Of a stretch of 64,000 bases of DNA, positions 35,921 to 48,425 are shown in pieces. A program made the translations under genes and the position numbers. The DNA is taken from positions 186,001 through 250,000 of the forward strand of contig BJKQ01000021.1 in assembly GCA_006538405.1 (NCBI GenBank), in the 5' to 3' direction. How positions within the stretch are numbered: position 1 is the stretch's first letter; the number at the start of each line of letters is the position of its first letter. This DNA comes from Hansfordia pulvinata (lineage: Eukaryota > Ascomycota > Sordariomycetes > Xylariales). The notes under the pieces were generated by a model. The model saw nothing but the letters and a program-made list of their open reading frames with translations, was not told where the DNA came from and did no database searches.

Positions 35921-38143
35921 TCAGCTCTTAAAGTGCGGCGGCATCAGCGGGTCGTACGTGTCGTTGCCGAAGGCGCTGCCGCCATACTCGAGGTAGCCGG
36001 CGCGGTAGGGCTCGGGGATCTCGCGGGCGATGTCGGCGGCGTCGCCGAAGACCCAGACGGTCTGCATGCCCATGGCCATGTGGGAGAGGATGTGGCAGTG
36101 GAACATCCAGGCGCCGACGTTGTCGTCGGTGACGCGCAGGCGCCAGGCCCTCCAGCCGGCGGTGGTGTGGGGGACGCCGGAGACGGCGTAGCGGTAGAGC
36201 ATGGTGGTGTCGCGGCGGGCGGGCTCGAAGCCGCCCGGGGGGAAGTGGGCGGCCTCGTTGGCCTGGGCGTCGTAGGTGCCGTTGCCGGAGCCGAGGTCGA
36301 AGAAGTGGGCGCCGTGGGCGTGCATCGGGTGCGTGTCCCAGCCGCCCGTGGGCCCGCTGTTGCTCAGCCAGACAATGTCGAGGACCTCGCCGACGCGGGC
36401 GGGGAAGGCGCGCGTCGCCGGGTCCCAGCCGCCGTTAGCCACGGCCGCGTCGTAGTCGGGCGTCTGGTTCGTCTCGTAGGCGCGCACCAGGTAGGGCTCC
36501 TGGTTGTCGGCGGCCTGCGTCTCCTCGCTCCAGGTCAGGTTATTGGCGCTGCGGGGTGGTGGTGGTGGTGGTTAGCTTGGCAGCCGGTTAAGGGGGGAAG
36601 AGAGGGGCGTGGGGGAAGAAGAGGGCAGGGGTCAGCAAATAGGGGAGCCGGGGTGAGCGGGAATTTGGGTCGGTGAGATAGTTCTTGGCCTCTTTTCTGT
36701 GATTTCCCTTTACACAAAAGAAGGGACCAAAGAAAAACTGAAATAGGAGAAAATCACTCACTCCCATTGCAGGCGTCCGTTGACGGTGCCGTTGTAGAAG
36801 CCGTCAATGAGGTTCTGGTTGACGGTCACGAAGACGGTGCGGGTGACCTCGTCGAGGCGCGGGAAGCGGTCAATGTCCTTGTCGAGCGACTCGAGGCGGT
36901 ACTCCATCCACTTGGAGTACTCGGACGAGTTGGTGGACAGGTGGACGGGGGGCGCCTCGGGCAGCTGCGGCGGGTCCACGAGGGCGTCGTCGGTCTTGTA
37001 CTGGAGCAGGGCGTAGCCGGCGACGACGGTCGGGCGGTCGCGGCTCTCGTAGCGGACCCAGTAGGTGGAGCGGCCACCGTCGGCCTTGAGCTCGTCGGCG
37101 GTCTTGGTGCGCAGCAGGGCGCTGAAGCGCTGGCCGCTGCCGAGCTGGACGTAGTCGGTGGGGGCGGGGCGGGTGTACTGGCCGTCGGCCTCGATGACGG
37201 TCAGGTCGGCGTGGCCCTCGATGGCCATCATGACGAAGGACAGGGAGGTGATGCTGGCGACGCGCAGGCGGTACGTCTTGCCCGGCTCAACGGCGATGAC
37301 GTAGGGCTTGCACGAGTCGTCGGCGGCGTCGGCGAAGGAGGCGTTGCCGGAGCGGTCGTTGAGGCGCAGCGCGTTGGGCTCGCCGTTCCACTTGAAGGGG
37401 TTGGCCGTGAGGCCGTCGAGCATGGCCTGGTCCTCCTTCTCGTACACGTCGCTGAAGAGGATGCTGATGTCGTCGTCGTAGTGGTACGGCGCGCGGTCGC
37501 CGTCGGCCTCGCGCACCACCAGCGGCCCGTTGGCCGTCATCGCCTGGTAGCCCACGTGCGAGTGGTACATGTACGTGCCCGCGTCGCCGGCCTCCGGGTG
37601 GATCTCGTAGTCGAAGTACTCGCCGGGCGCGATCGGCCACTGCGACACGAGCGGCGTGCCGTCGGCGAAGGGGGCGACTCTTTGGGAGAGGCCATGCCAG
37701 TGCTGGAGAAAGGGGGGGAAGACGAGTTGTTAGCGGGCTGGCTGACGACTATCGGCAGACGCAGATCAACATGATGGCAGGCAACGGGAAACCACTCGCG
37801 ACGACAAGGTCGACGACCACGCCTCGGTGTTCCATTGGCCAATAAGAAGGGGCAAGGAGGAAGGGAAAGGGGGCTCACTCACCGTGGTCAGGTTCTGGTC
37901 GGGGATGCGGTTGTAGACTCTCACCCACGTCGTCTTGCCCTCCTTCAGATACAGCGGCGGCCCCGGGGAGGTGCCGTTGAAGACGACGGAATTCCGGCTC
38001 TCGCAGTTGAGCGTGATGTTCTGGGACGTCGCCTCGAGGACGTACTCGGGCTTCCAGTCGCCGCCGTGGGAGACGGCGCTGCCGGCGGCCAGACACGAGT
38101 CCACCAGGGCCGCGAGCCCCAAGAGCCGGCGGGTTCCCCACAT
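35921..38143 (-). CDS. secreted multicopper oxidase, ascorbate-oxidase/laccase-like
   Basis: A three-cupredoxin-domain enzyme that oxidises a phenolic or related substrate and reduces O2 to water. Exons are 38143-37883, 37702-36762 and 36548-35921. The introns are long for this window (180 and 213 bp), with GTGAGT donors. The product is 609 residues with an intact frame. A signal peptide lies at about 1-20. All four copper-binding motifs are present: HWHG (88-91, created exactly at the first splice), HSH (134-136), HPMHAHG (474-480) and HCHILSH (551-557). Met562 lies in the axial type-1 position. Several N-glycosylation sequons occur (NIT, NGT, NLT, NNS-like). The motif set resembles fungal ascorbate-oxidase-like MCOs more than basidiomycete laccases. 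The substrate cannot be read from sequence. A C18 tract lies 57 bp upstream of the ATG on the coding strand. Confidence 0.92.
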
Positions 38144-38200
38144 GATTCCGGCGGTTTGTGTTTCGAGGCTGGCTGTGATATCTCACATACACGCACACAA

Positions 38201-38218
38201 GGGGGGGGGGGGGGGGGG
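38201..38218. repeat. poly-G18 tract (C18 on the oxidase coding strand)
   Basis: Eighteen uninterrupted G on the + strand, 57 bp before the multicopper oxidase start codon. It falls within the likely core promoter or 5' leader. Confidence 0.9.
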
Positions 38219-38743
38219 CGGGGTGGCAGCCTCTCTGAGCTGAGAGGGTGGAGGGGTGGGCGAGCAACGGCAGGGCGAGAGAGCAAGAGCCCATTCTAGG
38301 CCGGAACGGGGGAAGACATGGCCGGCCCTTTTATCGCGGCGGGCCAGGGCGTTCTTGCGCGTTTTGCCACGGCCCGCATCTCAGAAGAGATCGGATCCGT
38401 CGCCAGGCCACGGCGCTGGGGAAGAGGGCCGGGCTTGTTAGTCCCAGCTGGTCGCGCATGGGCTGGGGCTGGGCGGTGCGGCAACGGGGCGGCTGTGGGC
38501 AGCTACCGCAGCTCTCAGCCGCGAGAGAGGGCCCAAAGGGCGCTTGTCTCGGTGGAGACGGCGCTGATCATCATTCGAAAAGTAACGTGCTTGGGGGGTC
38601 CGGCGAGTCAGCAGTCAGCTATAGGTACAGAGGTAGGTATGGATTTGTCGCGTTCGAACCGTTACAGGGCCTGACCCGCATTGGGAAGGGGGAAGGGGAA
38701 GGGGAACAGGGACGGGGACGGGGGCACGGGGATGGACACACAC

Positions 38744-38800
38744 AGAGACACAGACAGGCACGGATACACAGGCAGGCACACCGGCACACAGGGGACACCG
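38744..38800. repeat. CAGGCACA-like minisatellite
   Basis: Runs of ACACACAGAGACACAGACAGG and related CAGGCACAC units follow a GGGGAA-rich purine stretch. It is similar in sequence to the repeat at about 4019-4098. Confidence 0.45.
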
Positions 38801-41396
38801 ACGGACCAGAAGGATCGTGAAGACGCACGAGGCCATGAGGGGCGTAGGGGCTTAACTCGGTTGGGCCACGGCCCAAAGACACAAGCACGACAAGCTCTGG
38901 CGTGGGGCTGAAAGGCGGGCCACCGCCTGCCTCGCTCGCCGCCTCAAGGGCCGGGGTGTGGTCGTCGTGGGTGCCTTCCACCCTTCTTGTCGAACAGGCG
39001 TGCGAGACTCATCAGGTCATGCCATCAGCCGGGGCGCTCGAGTGAGTAGCCGTGGTAGCCTAGCACGCCTAGGGGACCAGGCAGGCTTACGCGCGGATCG
39101 GCAACCAGGCATGTACGAGTATAGAGTACGCCGTACCGTACGCGGCGAGTCAAAGCGTTGGGGTGCGAGTACACCGTCACACCCGGTGAACGGGGTTCTC
39201 GAAGTTATACTGCCACACTGCTTCTAGTCAGCTCTTGGTGCCAGCGTGCCAGCTAAGGTTGCAGTTGCAACCTAGCAGCTGTTCGCCGCCCCGAGTGGCG
39301 CTCCCTCCCCTGTCGCTCCTCCACACGCCGCCGGCACTCCCGACGGGCTTTGCAAACGGCGTTACAGCATTGGACACAGGTAAAGGCTCTGGCCAGTGGT
39401 CGGTGCGCGCCCGGAGCCGAGCGCGGACGGGAACGGAATTTGGACACGACTTTGGTTGTTATCGGTCCTGTCACAGAGTGATGACCTTTTCATATCTGCC
39501 ATGGTCGCGTAGTCGGGCCAGTGCCGTGGGATGATCCGTTCGCAGGAGAGCCCGACCCGGTGTTTGGCCGTATCTGCCCCAGTACGCGTACTGGTACTAC
39601 GGATACATGCCGCTGTTGTCTCCTCTCCATCTCTCTTCTTCTCGGCGTACTTCACAGCCTGGCACTCGGCTCGGCGAAAATATGCCTCAGCCCGGTTCGG
39701 CGAACATGTGGCCTAAGAACGTGGCAGTCGGGCATCGTTCACCAGTCAGCTTACTGCGGGGTCGCTGCTTCGCGCTACATGCCAAATGCCGAATACTAAT
39801 AACAAATACCAAATTCCATACCTTTCCTTTCGCACCAGTACGTGTACAGGCAGATCTTGCTCCGTCGTAGACTAGCCGGGCGATCGCAGCGCCCCGTCGT
39901 AGGGAGTGTGATAACAGTGGTGATGACGCAGATGACCAAATCATAGGCACGGAACATCCTCACGGGTCGCCCGCGTCGACGGCCTCGAGCAAATGGGAAA
40001 CCAAGCCGTCGCTCGAGTAGCGGCTGACTGGCACCAGCGGTCATCTCCCCCGCCCGATCCCTCTACGGCGGAGTTGACTGCGCCATGGGCTGGACGGTAC
40101 TACGGGTACGCTACGCCATCGGCAGCGCGGGCAGGCGACCGGATCCTGGGTGCGTGTACGGGGTGCCCGTACGAATACACCATGCTGCGAGCGGGATTAC
40201 TGTGCTGATGCTAGTAGTTAACAACATCATCTGTCAGCCCGCCGCGTCCTGCTGGCTAGCGGTGCCAGCTAATGATCAGGCCCATGCCCGGCTGTGCCAG
40301 CCTACATGTACGGAGTGCCTGTCGTTGGATGCGTACCTATGCTAGCCTTGCGAAGTACTCGTATACGAATCCGCCTGTGCCTTGACGGCGTCACGGGACG
40401 ACGATGGGGGATGGGGGAGGCAGTATTGACGGTGCTGAGATTAAACCATGCCTTGGCGCGGGCGGGCGCCCTCCAGACAGATCAACGGCCTGCACACGGC
40501 AGTGATCAGATCCTCGCGCGGCTGCCATTGGTCGCTTAAGGACCGCGCCGTGCGGCTGTCAGCCTCTGCGTCGCTCATCCTGACCTGGGGTCACCACGAG
40601 TAACGCTAAACAATACCCGTATGTTGGGTAGGTCCCGACGAGGCGGCAGAGCACAGCCCCTGGCGTGCCTCGATACGCTGGATACGCTGGGTGCGCCGCC
40701 ACGCCGCGTGCAAAGTCGGTGTGCCACCTCGTCATCCGCGTCTGACGAGCGGGAGCATGCGTCCAGGTACGTGTGCTCGCTCGTAAGATGGATGTCCGAA
40801 GTGTCCGGCCTGCAGGTCCTCGTCAACAAGGTCGGCATGGCGAGCGAGGGCTAATAAGGCGAAAACCGCGCCACTCCACGGCGGTGGCATACGAGTAAAC
40901 CATCATCCATTGACGTATATGTCCACGAATACGCTACACATCACAGAGCACGCACGGCTGGACCCAGGGACAGGGAGATGAGCTGCGTGCGAAGCCCGTG
41001 CCAGAGCCGATTGTGTTTCAGGCCTGTCTTGGGTCGAGCCGTGCTCCGGATCAACACTGACTGCATCGAGAGGGGATTGCTATCTCCCATACCATGAATT
41101 TCAAAATTGGACGTGCGAGCCTGGTCTGCACGCCTTGTCCTGTCGTTCGCGGCAGCAAATACCAGAGGCCGGGGCACTGTCAACTTGTTCACGAGTATAT
41201 CGCGGTGCCCGGACCCTGTGCTGTTCTTGGAGACCCCTGTTCGTTGGCTTCGGGGAGTGTCCCGCGGTCGACTATCGTCGTGTTCACCCCTCGGCACATC
41301 AATAAAAGCTTCATTTTTCTTTCTTTTCCGCTGGTTCTCTCTCCGCATCCCACGTCAGCCGAGTAGCGTTCGCGGCACACGCGATTGGAGCAATCG

Positions 41397-41410
41397 CCCC
41401 CCCCCCCCCC
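41397..41410. repeat. poly-C14 tract
   Basis: A plain C homopolymer in noncoding DNA, one of eight G/C runs of 11 or more in the window. Confidence 0.9.
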
Positions 41411-42717
41411 GGGCAGCTGACTCGCCGGGGGGCGCCGCTGCGTCTTTCCCCATGCGTGAGTTGGCCCGCGCGTCGCCACTCGCGTAGAAAGCTCTGCAGG
41501 CAGCTCTCGCCCGTATGCGTACTCGGGGTCCTCACAGATACGGGCGATGGTGGTATTGGTGGTAGTGGCGGCGGCGACAACATACGGGGATTGGGCGGGC
41601 AGGCAAACAGGCAGGCTGCGTCTGGGGACGGCTCAAGGTGCCGGCCGGCAAACACAATCAACGGCAGCTGTGTGTGTGTGGCTTCGGTTGGCTTCGGTTG
41701 CCTGGCGCTGATGCCTGTCGCGCAGAGTGCGCCCCCAGCACATTCGCCACTGGGGGCAGACCCCTGAGGCGCGTGTGCGATGTGCACAAAATGTCTTCGG
41801 AGCAATCGAGCAAGCGCCACGCCGGGGACGCGTGAGCATAGGCGGCGGGCGAGCGCCTCATCGGCCACCTAATCATCTGTTCACTTATCTTACCTAATTG
41901 CCGAGCTTCCTCTCTGGTGCATGGGAACTCTGCTCAGAAACGGGGGTTCGGTGGGACCTTTTCGCCTCCGGCTTCCCTTCACGGCGCGAGGGCCCTCAGG
42001 CTGGGCTGCCACAAACATGGGTCTTTCTTTGCAGCTGGCCACCCCATTCGGGCCGTCCGTGGCTTTACTGGAGGGCGGCGGTGGCGACAGGGGAAAAAGT
42101 CGGCGCGCGGGCAAAGAGCATTACTTCTCGGATCATCGGGCGGGAAGAGGTCGTCCGTCAGGCAGAGGTCACGGCGCGGAAGAGGGGGATGACGAAATCA
42201 CATCTCGAACGCAATGTACTCGTACATGTGATGGGATGGGATCTCAACGCGTGTGTCACTTTTACATGTATCTCTTTCGATCTCGGACCCTTCTTCTACT
42301 AGAAGTACATTCATGCACGTAGGCGCGTGCGAAGAGCGAAGTGGCGCAACCGACGCAGCTCTGACAGGCGGCGGGGCGACGGGCCTGGAGTGAGGCTGTG
42401 AGCAATCTTCGGCCGACGATCATCAATGCCCAGCCTGCCTCGGCTCGCGACAAAGTCTTTTCTTGGCTTTCATCATCTGACAACGAGGTCCTTGGTAGTT
42501 ATGTCTGATTCCCTGGAAGCACCACAGCTTTCACGCGCCATTGGCAGCCTTACGGAAGTGGCATGAGCCGCGATCCGGCGAGTCGACCTGCAAGGACATT
42601 CAAGGCGTTGGCGATGGGGGCGCCGGCCTTGCTCGCTCTAGCTAGCGCGCTGCCACTTCTCAAGCAAGCAAGCGCGCGCGCACTCGGGCTGAACGCAGGC
42701 GAAGGCCGCTTCGACCT

Positions 42718-44400
42718 CTACTCCGGCCTTCTCCCATACACGGAAAGACTGTAGACACACAGGTTAGCTGCGGCTCGCCGGCCAACCGCTCAAGACTCAC
42801 ATGGGGTAGTAGAAATGGATGTCGCGGTTCATCAGGTCCCGGCGGACCTCCATGAGCAGCGCCTCGACCTCCTGCGTGCTCATGTTGAAGAACCGGGTGA
42901 ACAGGGTCATGCTCATGCCCTGGATGCCCTCGAGGATGTTCTCCATCTGCATGGCCCCGAGCACCTTCTGGTCCTCGCCCTTGGCCCACGTGTTGCCGGG
43001 CACGGCGAACGTCTCCTGCCTGACGTCCACGAACCCGGCCTCCTCCATCCACCGCTTGTACCGGATGGCCCACAGGCCGCTCCGGTTCATGAACCGGAGC
43101 GCGTCGTTGAGCATGTTGTTCCAGCGCTGCAGCGACGTTCCCTCGAGCGTCCCGTCGATTGCCTGCAGCTTGACGTAGTAGTCCTGGAACTCGACCCAGC
43201 CGCCCGGGTTCAGGTTGTCGTGCGCCGAGCGGAAGACCTTGGGGAAGTCGGAGATGGACGCCACCGTGTGCCGCGCGTGGATGTAGTCGAACTTGTGGCT
43301 GTACACCCACTCGTCCTCCACGTCGTCGACCTCGAAGCGACAGTTGGGCGGTACACTAAGTAGGTGAGTGGTAGGTAGAGAGCGGTCAGCCGGGATCGCC
43401 CGCGGCGCGGGAGCATGCAGGTCACGTACAAGTCGGGCTGGATCGGGCTGAGATCCGTGCCCAGAACGTCCGACTCGGGATGTTCGGTGGCTGCGAGAGT
43501 GTCAGTGACGTGCCTTTCTTCTTCTTCTTTTTTTCTTTCTTGTTTCTTCGAAGAGATATCACATCGTCGCCACTCACCAAAGTCAATGGCCCATAGACCG
43601 GTCCCGGTGCCGATATCGAGGACTCGGTTGGGCTTGTCTATCGGGGCCAGCGCCAATTTGCCGTCGAATAGCTTGAGGCAGATCAGGTGCTGGAGATCTG
43701 ATGAGGCTGTGGTAAGCAACACAACATGTGGCTCTCTGCTCCGGCAAGGTGTCCCGCTTACCCAGTCGTTGTTGTTCTTGCTGCTGGCGGTCAGTGGAAA
43801 AGGAAGCGCGAGAGCGGCTGGTGGCGAGAGACTCACGTCGTCATTGGGCATCCAGTACTCTTCGCGAGGCGAGCACATCAACACCGTCAGCAGTCAAGCG
43901 GCAACGAGAGGCGGGCGAGAGGCGGCCGCGAACGGGCCACGGGGAACTCACTCCCTTCCTTGTAGCTGTGGTATGTCCGACCGTATCTCTCGACGAACTT
44001 GTACACGTTTGAGGACACCGACATGGTGGACGACAGGCTTCCATGGAAGTGCCACGTTAGCCTCCTGTCTTTTCAGTCTTTGCGGCCACCACGATGTAAC
44101 AGCCGGGCGGTCTTACTGGTCTGCATCGCCAATGGACGAAACATCGCTGGGATCCGTGTCGATCTGTCCTGCGTCAGCCAGGGCTCACCCGTCCGTCGGG
44201 CGAAGGGAGGCTCGGGGAGGGCAGCAGGCGCCGCGCCGCATACTTACGCTGAGGCCGGCAGAGAAGCTGCCTATGGTTGTTGGGGTGTCGTGGCCATCGT
44301 CGTGGTCGTCGCCGGCCCTCTGGCTCGCCGATCCGGCCTCGGAAGCGGCATAATAGCCCGGAGGCGGAGCGTCCGACAAGCTTCGGCTGTGCTGACTCAT
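42718..44400 (-). CDS. LaeA-like SAM-dependent methyltransferase, nine exons
   Basis: A class I methyltransferase of the LaeA-like group, which includes regulators of secondary metabolism and small-molecule enzymes. Proposed exons: 44400-44248, 44163-44117, 44064-43952, 43859-43837, 43783-43762, 43697-43578, 43490-43430, 43355-42801 and 42748-42718. Introns are 52-92 bp and phases agree throughout, giving 374 residues. Two exons are tiny (23 and 22 nt). An acidic N-terminus precedes YGRTYHSYKEGKYWMPND, typical of the group. SAM motif I is VLDIGTGTGLWAIDF, followed by the acidic loop SDVLGTDLSPIQPDF. Next come VPPNCRFEVDDVEDEW, FDYIHARH and LNPGGWVEFQD. The C-terminus is YPILSVYGRRPE, with the family VYGRRP ending supplied by the last exon. 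The exon 3 and exon 4 acceptors are the least certain; exon 4 uses an AAG acceptor. Substrate unknown. Confidence 0.88.
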
Positions 44401-47400
44401 GGCGGCAGCGCGGGCGGGTGGCCGGCCGGCGCGTTTGTACGAGTGGTCGGTCGGGTGGGGTTCCTAAGGTGGTAAGCAGGTAGGTAATCAATAGACACCA
44501 GTAGCAGTCGCAATCTCGCGACGACCCCGTTCGAGCCGGGAGATCTGCCGGTTGGGCACGAGGAGCGGACGCGGCGCGGGTTTGGGAACGGTCGGGATTC
44601 TTTGCGCCGCAAGATGGGACGAGTTTCGGTGAGGCCGTGCCGGGTCGGATGGATGAGGAAGCCTGAAGGGTAAAAAAAAAAAAAAAGACACGACGACGGC
44701 AAAGAAGCAGCCGCTCGAGGGTCAGCGCCGCTCTGGCGACCAAGCACGCACGGTACAGACTCGCAGTACGTGTGCTTGTGCTCTCAGACGTGTGCGATCC
44801 CTGTCGAGTTGACCCCTTGTCGAGATTGGATAGGCCATGCTGCGCTGCTTGACTGACACCTTACGACCGTAGGTAATAAGTTAACTTGGTAGGTACATAG
44901 GCAGGCAGGCGTCCGTTCGCCACGACCCGTAACAGCCGGGCGTGCGAGTCCACGCTGCGTTGCTGTTCAGCTGGGAGGGTCCCGTCCCATCCGTCTCTTT
45001 GGCGCCGGGGTCGCCTTGTTCTGCCCTGCAGCCGAGATCAGCCTCGGACGCCTTTCATAACCGTTCATTGATTTAGCCTGTGCCTGGGGCTCTCCGGCCA
45101 AGTTGGCCTTTTGGTGCGCCTCCAACACCACCAGCCTACGACGGCCCTTAGGAGCGGCAATCCGCGGCGCGCTGGCGACGGCCCGATTTTCACTTCACTT
45201 CAACATGGACCGCTGTAAGTTCACGTTTCGATGTAAACATGTCTGCTCTCTATTCACTATTAAGAGACATAATCACGACGTGTTGACGAGCTTGATGATC
45301 TAGTAAACTGCCAGGTAAACGCTGGGCTTTTCGCAGTGTCGCTCAGCCCTCAAATCACAGCACAGGGACCCAGTTACAGTATCTACCTACATAAGGTATA
45401 GAACAGCCCAGTTTCGTAGATGGACACCTGGCAAGAGTGAGCCCTTTGCCGGCAATTCACCTGGTTTTGACGTTGATAAATGCGTTTCGGTGGCAGATTA
45501 TTCCTCGGTATTCACCGCCAAGATTATCCGGAGAACACGACTCACAAGTCACGGCTCACGACCCGCGCTTCGCGGCACGACACTCTTTTCTTGTCTCACC
45601 AATGTCAAGAGGTCTGGAAGCAGTATGCACTGGCTGCCGCAATCGGTGGCAGAGTACTTGTTACGATCACGCGTGGCGATCCGAACGGGCTTGGGTTGTG
45701 TGAGACGAGCTGGGGCAGCTGCAGCACGACATTCCGCGTCGACGCGAGCTGACAAGAATGACGACTGTTGATACACAGGCGTTGCTTTGCATTGAAAGCG
45801 TACCTCATAGAGCCCGGAGTACCACATGAGCTGGTCATTCAAGCGCACAAAAATTGGAAGGAGATGACATAGTGTGACATCGGCCTCCGAGAGGTCATTC
45901 GGTATGCTTGATCCAGGCCTTAGGTGAGGTTCCATCCGTCTTCCATGTAATCTAGAACGGTGCCTCCCCAGTTACCGGTTACAGGATACAGCCATTGTGA
46001 CGGAAATGGGATTCAGAAAGCAGCTTTGGAAACGCCCTTATCTTGTGGTTATCTCGATATCTGCAGGGCCACATGGTGTGGATTCTTGATGAGAGATGGT
46101 TGATGCTGCAGCGGAGCAGACATATCCCTTAATCATCTCGGACCTGTGGCCTGGCTTAGTCTTGCGCCTGATGTTTTCCACAACGGTGTCGCCGTCCGAT
46201 TTTGGCTTTATCTCCATCACGCTCACTTCAGTTCTTGAGCGTTTCCACACGTTCGTATGTGACGTCTGCCCTGCTCTAGCCTTACGACGACGCCTCCGTC
46301 AGAGTCTGAGATTCCTCCCCATCGCGTGCCTGACTTTCCATCATTAGAATAGATTTTGGCCTTGTTTCGGCGGGAGCAACATACAATTTGCAAGTTGGAT
46401 GAGGGGCGGGAAACACGAGCTTCATGAGCAACACGGCCTTGAGGCTTTAGGTGCTTCGAAGCCTTAACAGAGATGATATTTCTACACGCTCGTCCATCCT
46501 CCTGAGGACTACTTCACATATTAACCCATATGGATCAAGATGTTCGGGATGTCGATACTCAAGTCCTAATCGCACATTCAAGCTTCTGTTCATTTCATAT
46601 TTCAGTTATGGGAAGGAGACGCTTGGATCCGTCAAACCGGCACTCTGAACAGTGCCGTCGTTGTCGTCAAGGGAGTGGGACACTGCATGGAAGAGCTCGC
46701 TTTGGCGAGCCTACTACCCACTCTGTCACTTCAAAGGTTCAAGAGGCGATACTCGCACGCCTTTACGTCCTTATTCTTCGAATCATTGATTGAATACAAC
46801 CTCGGTGTCGTGCATTGACCAGGACCTGCTGTTCGTTCCTCTGGTTCCCTGGGCGTGGTGCCGACATTCACCGCGCTTCGACTGAATTCTCTCGGGGCTA
46901 TCAGCAGCTGATGCGCATCGTCCGGGCCTTCATCAAGCCGCCGAAGAGGTGGAGAAGGCAAATACTCGGGATAGTATCCTAAGCAGTGCGCTCACCTAAA
47001 ATCCCGACTGGTCACTGGTAGCTGACGAGGTACAGGCCTGTACTTCATCAGCCGCGCATGGGATCAAGCCCGAGACCTGGGTCGCCATACAAGGCGTCAA
47101 CGCCATTGATCCGCTGCCTGCACAGATCAGCTCGAATGCCGCATTCCGACCCCCGGACGAACCAATAGCAGCGGTCCGCAGCCTCTGTGGTCCGCGAAGA
47201 GGCAATGCAGGCTGCAGTCGCTGCCGCTGACGCCGCGGCTTCTGCTTCTGCCACACGGCCGCGGGTGCCATTGCGGGTTGTGGCTGTGGCTTTCCCGGAC
47301 GTCCGAGAGAAGGGAAGAGGGGAAGAACCCAATGGATGGAAGGAGGCTTAGCGCGCAGCGGCTGTCATTCAAGTCAGAGCCAGGCGCACCTGCCTGCTGA

Positions 47401-47612
47401 GCTGCTGCTTCAAACCCATACAGATCCATGGTGATGCAGCAGGCGCACACTTACCCCAAGCACACCACCAAGCGCAGCCCGTTCATTCCCGTGCAACCAT
47501 CAATGGGCCTCTGATCCAACCAACCCCATCTCCACAAACCGGCGCTGCCCACGCCCTCCCCATTTTCCCAATCGCCCATCGGCACTGCTGCCCCCTGCCG
47601 TGCGTCGACATC
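44401..47612. other. spacer between divergent genes
   Basis: It holds the upstream regions of the methyltransferase (-) and the hydrolase (+). An A15 run lies near 44671-44686. TAGGTA motifs occur at 44873 and 44890-44900. The middle part (45.3-46.9 kb) has lower GC. No recognised gene or transposon remnant. Confidence 0.5.
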
Positions 47613-48425
47613 ATGGTCTCGATGGGCGAGCAGATCCCAGACGATGGCACTCGCGAGCTGCCCAGAATCCTATGCTTGCACGGCGGCGGCACCAACGCCT
47701 CCATCTTCCGCGCCCAGTGCCGCGTCGTCCACCGCGCCCTGTCGGACTCCTTCCGCCTGGTCTACGCCGAAGCCCCTTACGCCTCGGATGCCGGTCCTGA
47801 CGTCCTGACCGTCTACGCCGACTGCGGCCCTTTCAAGCGCTGGCTGCGCTGGCTACCCCAGCACGACCCCCTCGATGACGCCGTCGCCATTGCCGACATC
47901 GACGCTGCCCTCGACCAGGCCATGGCCGCCGACGACGCGGACGGCGCCACTGGGCCCTGGGTTGGCTTGCTGGGCTTCAGCCAGGGCGCCAAGATGGCCG
48001 CCAGCCTGCTCTTCCGCCAGCAGGTCCGCTCCGAGAAGCTGGGCGTGAGCAACGCAGGCAGCAACTGGCGGTTCGCTGTCCTTATGGCCGGCCGCAGCCC
48101 TCTCGTGTCGCTCGACCCCGATGTCTTCAAGTCGCCCCTGCTCAGTGACCCGGGCCAGATCGGCCTGCGCGCCGCGCCGGATCTCATGGAGGTGATCAAG
48201 GGGGCCCACATTCTCAAGCTGCCGACTATTCATGTCCATGGGCTCGCCGACCCGGGGCTCGAGCTACATCGCGAGCTGCTTCGGGACTACTGTGACTCCA
48301 GCGCCCGCCTCATTGAGTGGCAGGGACCGCATAGAATCCCCTTCAAGATTACCGATGTCCAGCCCATTGTCGACGCAATCATTCAAATAGCCAAGGAGAC
48401 AGGGGCTTCCCAAAATACTTTATGA
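47613..48425 (+). CDS. FSH1-family serine hydrolase (alpha/beta fold)
   Basis: A single-exon gene of 270 residues with an intact frame, the usual size for the family. The oxyanion strand is RILCLHGGGTNASIF. The nucleophile elbow is GFSQG with Ser123. The acid is Asp213 (HVHGLADPGLEL) and the base His240 (QGPHRIP), so the triad is complete. The family includes yeast Fsh1-3 and the thioesterase/hydrolase partners of polyketide clusters (LovG and citrinin CtnB type). Release of a bound polyketide is possible but not shown. ATG 47613 (context ATCATGG) is used; 47622 is a close in-frame alternative. It has no signal peptide, so a cytosolic enzyme is likely. Confidence 0.9.
   Translation: MVSMGEQIPDDGTRELPRILCLHGGGTNASIFRAQCRVVHRALSDSFRLVYAEAPYASDAGPDVLTVYADCGPFKRWLRWLPQHDPLDDAVAIADIDAALDQAMAADDADGATGPWVGLLGFSQGAKMAASLLFRQQVRSEKLGVSNAGSNWRFAVLMAGRSPLVSLDPDVFKSPLLSDPGQIGLRAAPDLMEVIKGAHILKLPTIHVHGLADPGLELHRELLRDYCDSSARLIEWQGPHRIPFKITDVQPIVDAIIQIAKETGASQNTL

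Larger units (their letters stand above)
38144..42717. other. gene-poor spacer with G18 and C14 tracts
   Basis: It starts with the oxidase promoter. A purine-rich stretch with GGGGAA repeats (about 38680-38740) passes into a CAGGCACA-like minisatellite (about 38744-38800). A C14 tract lies at 41397-41410. Copies of the TACTCGTA motif occur near 39113, 40355 and 42216. No recognised gene in 4.6 kb. Confidence 0.5.
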
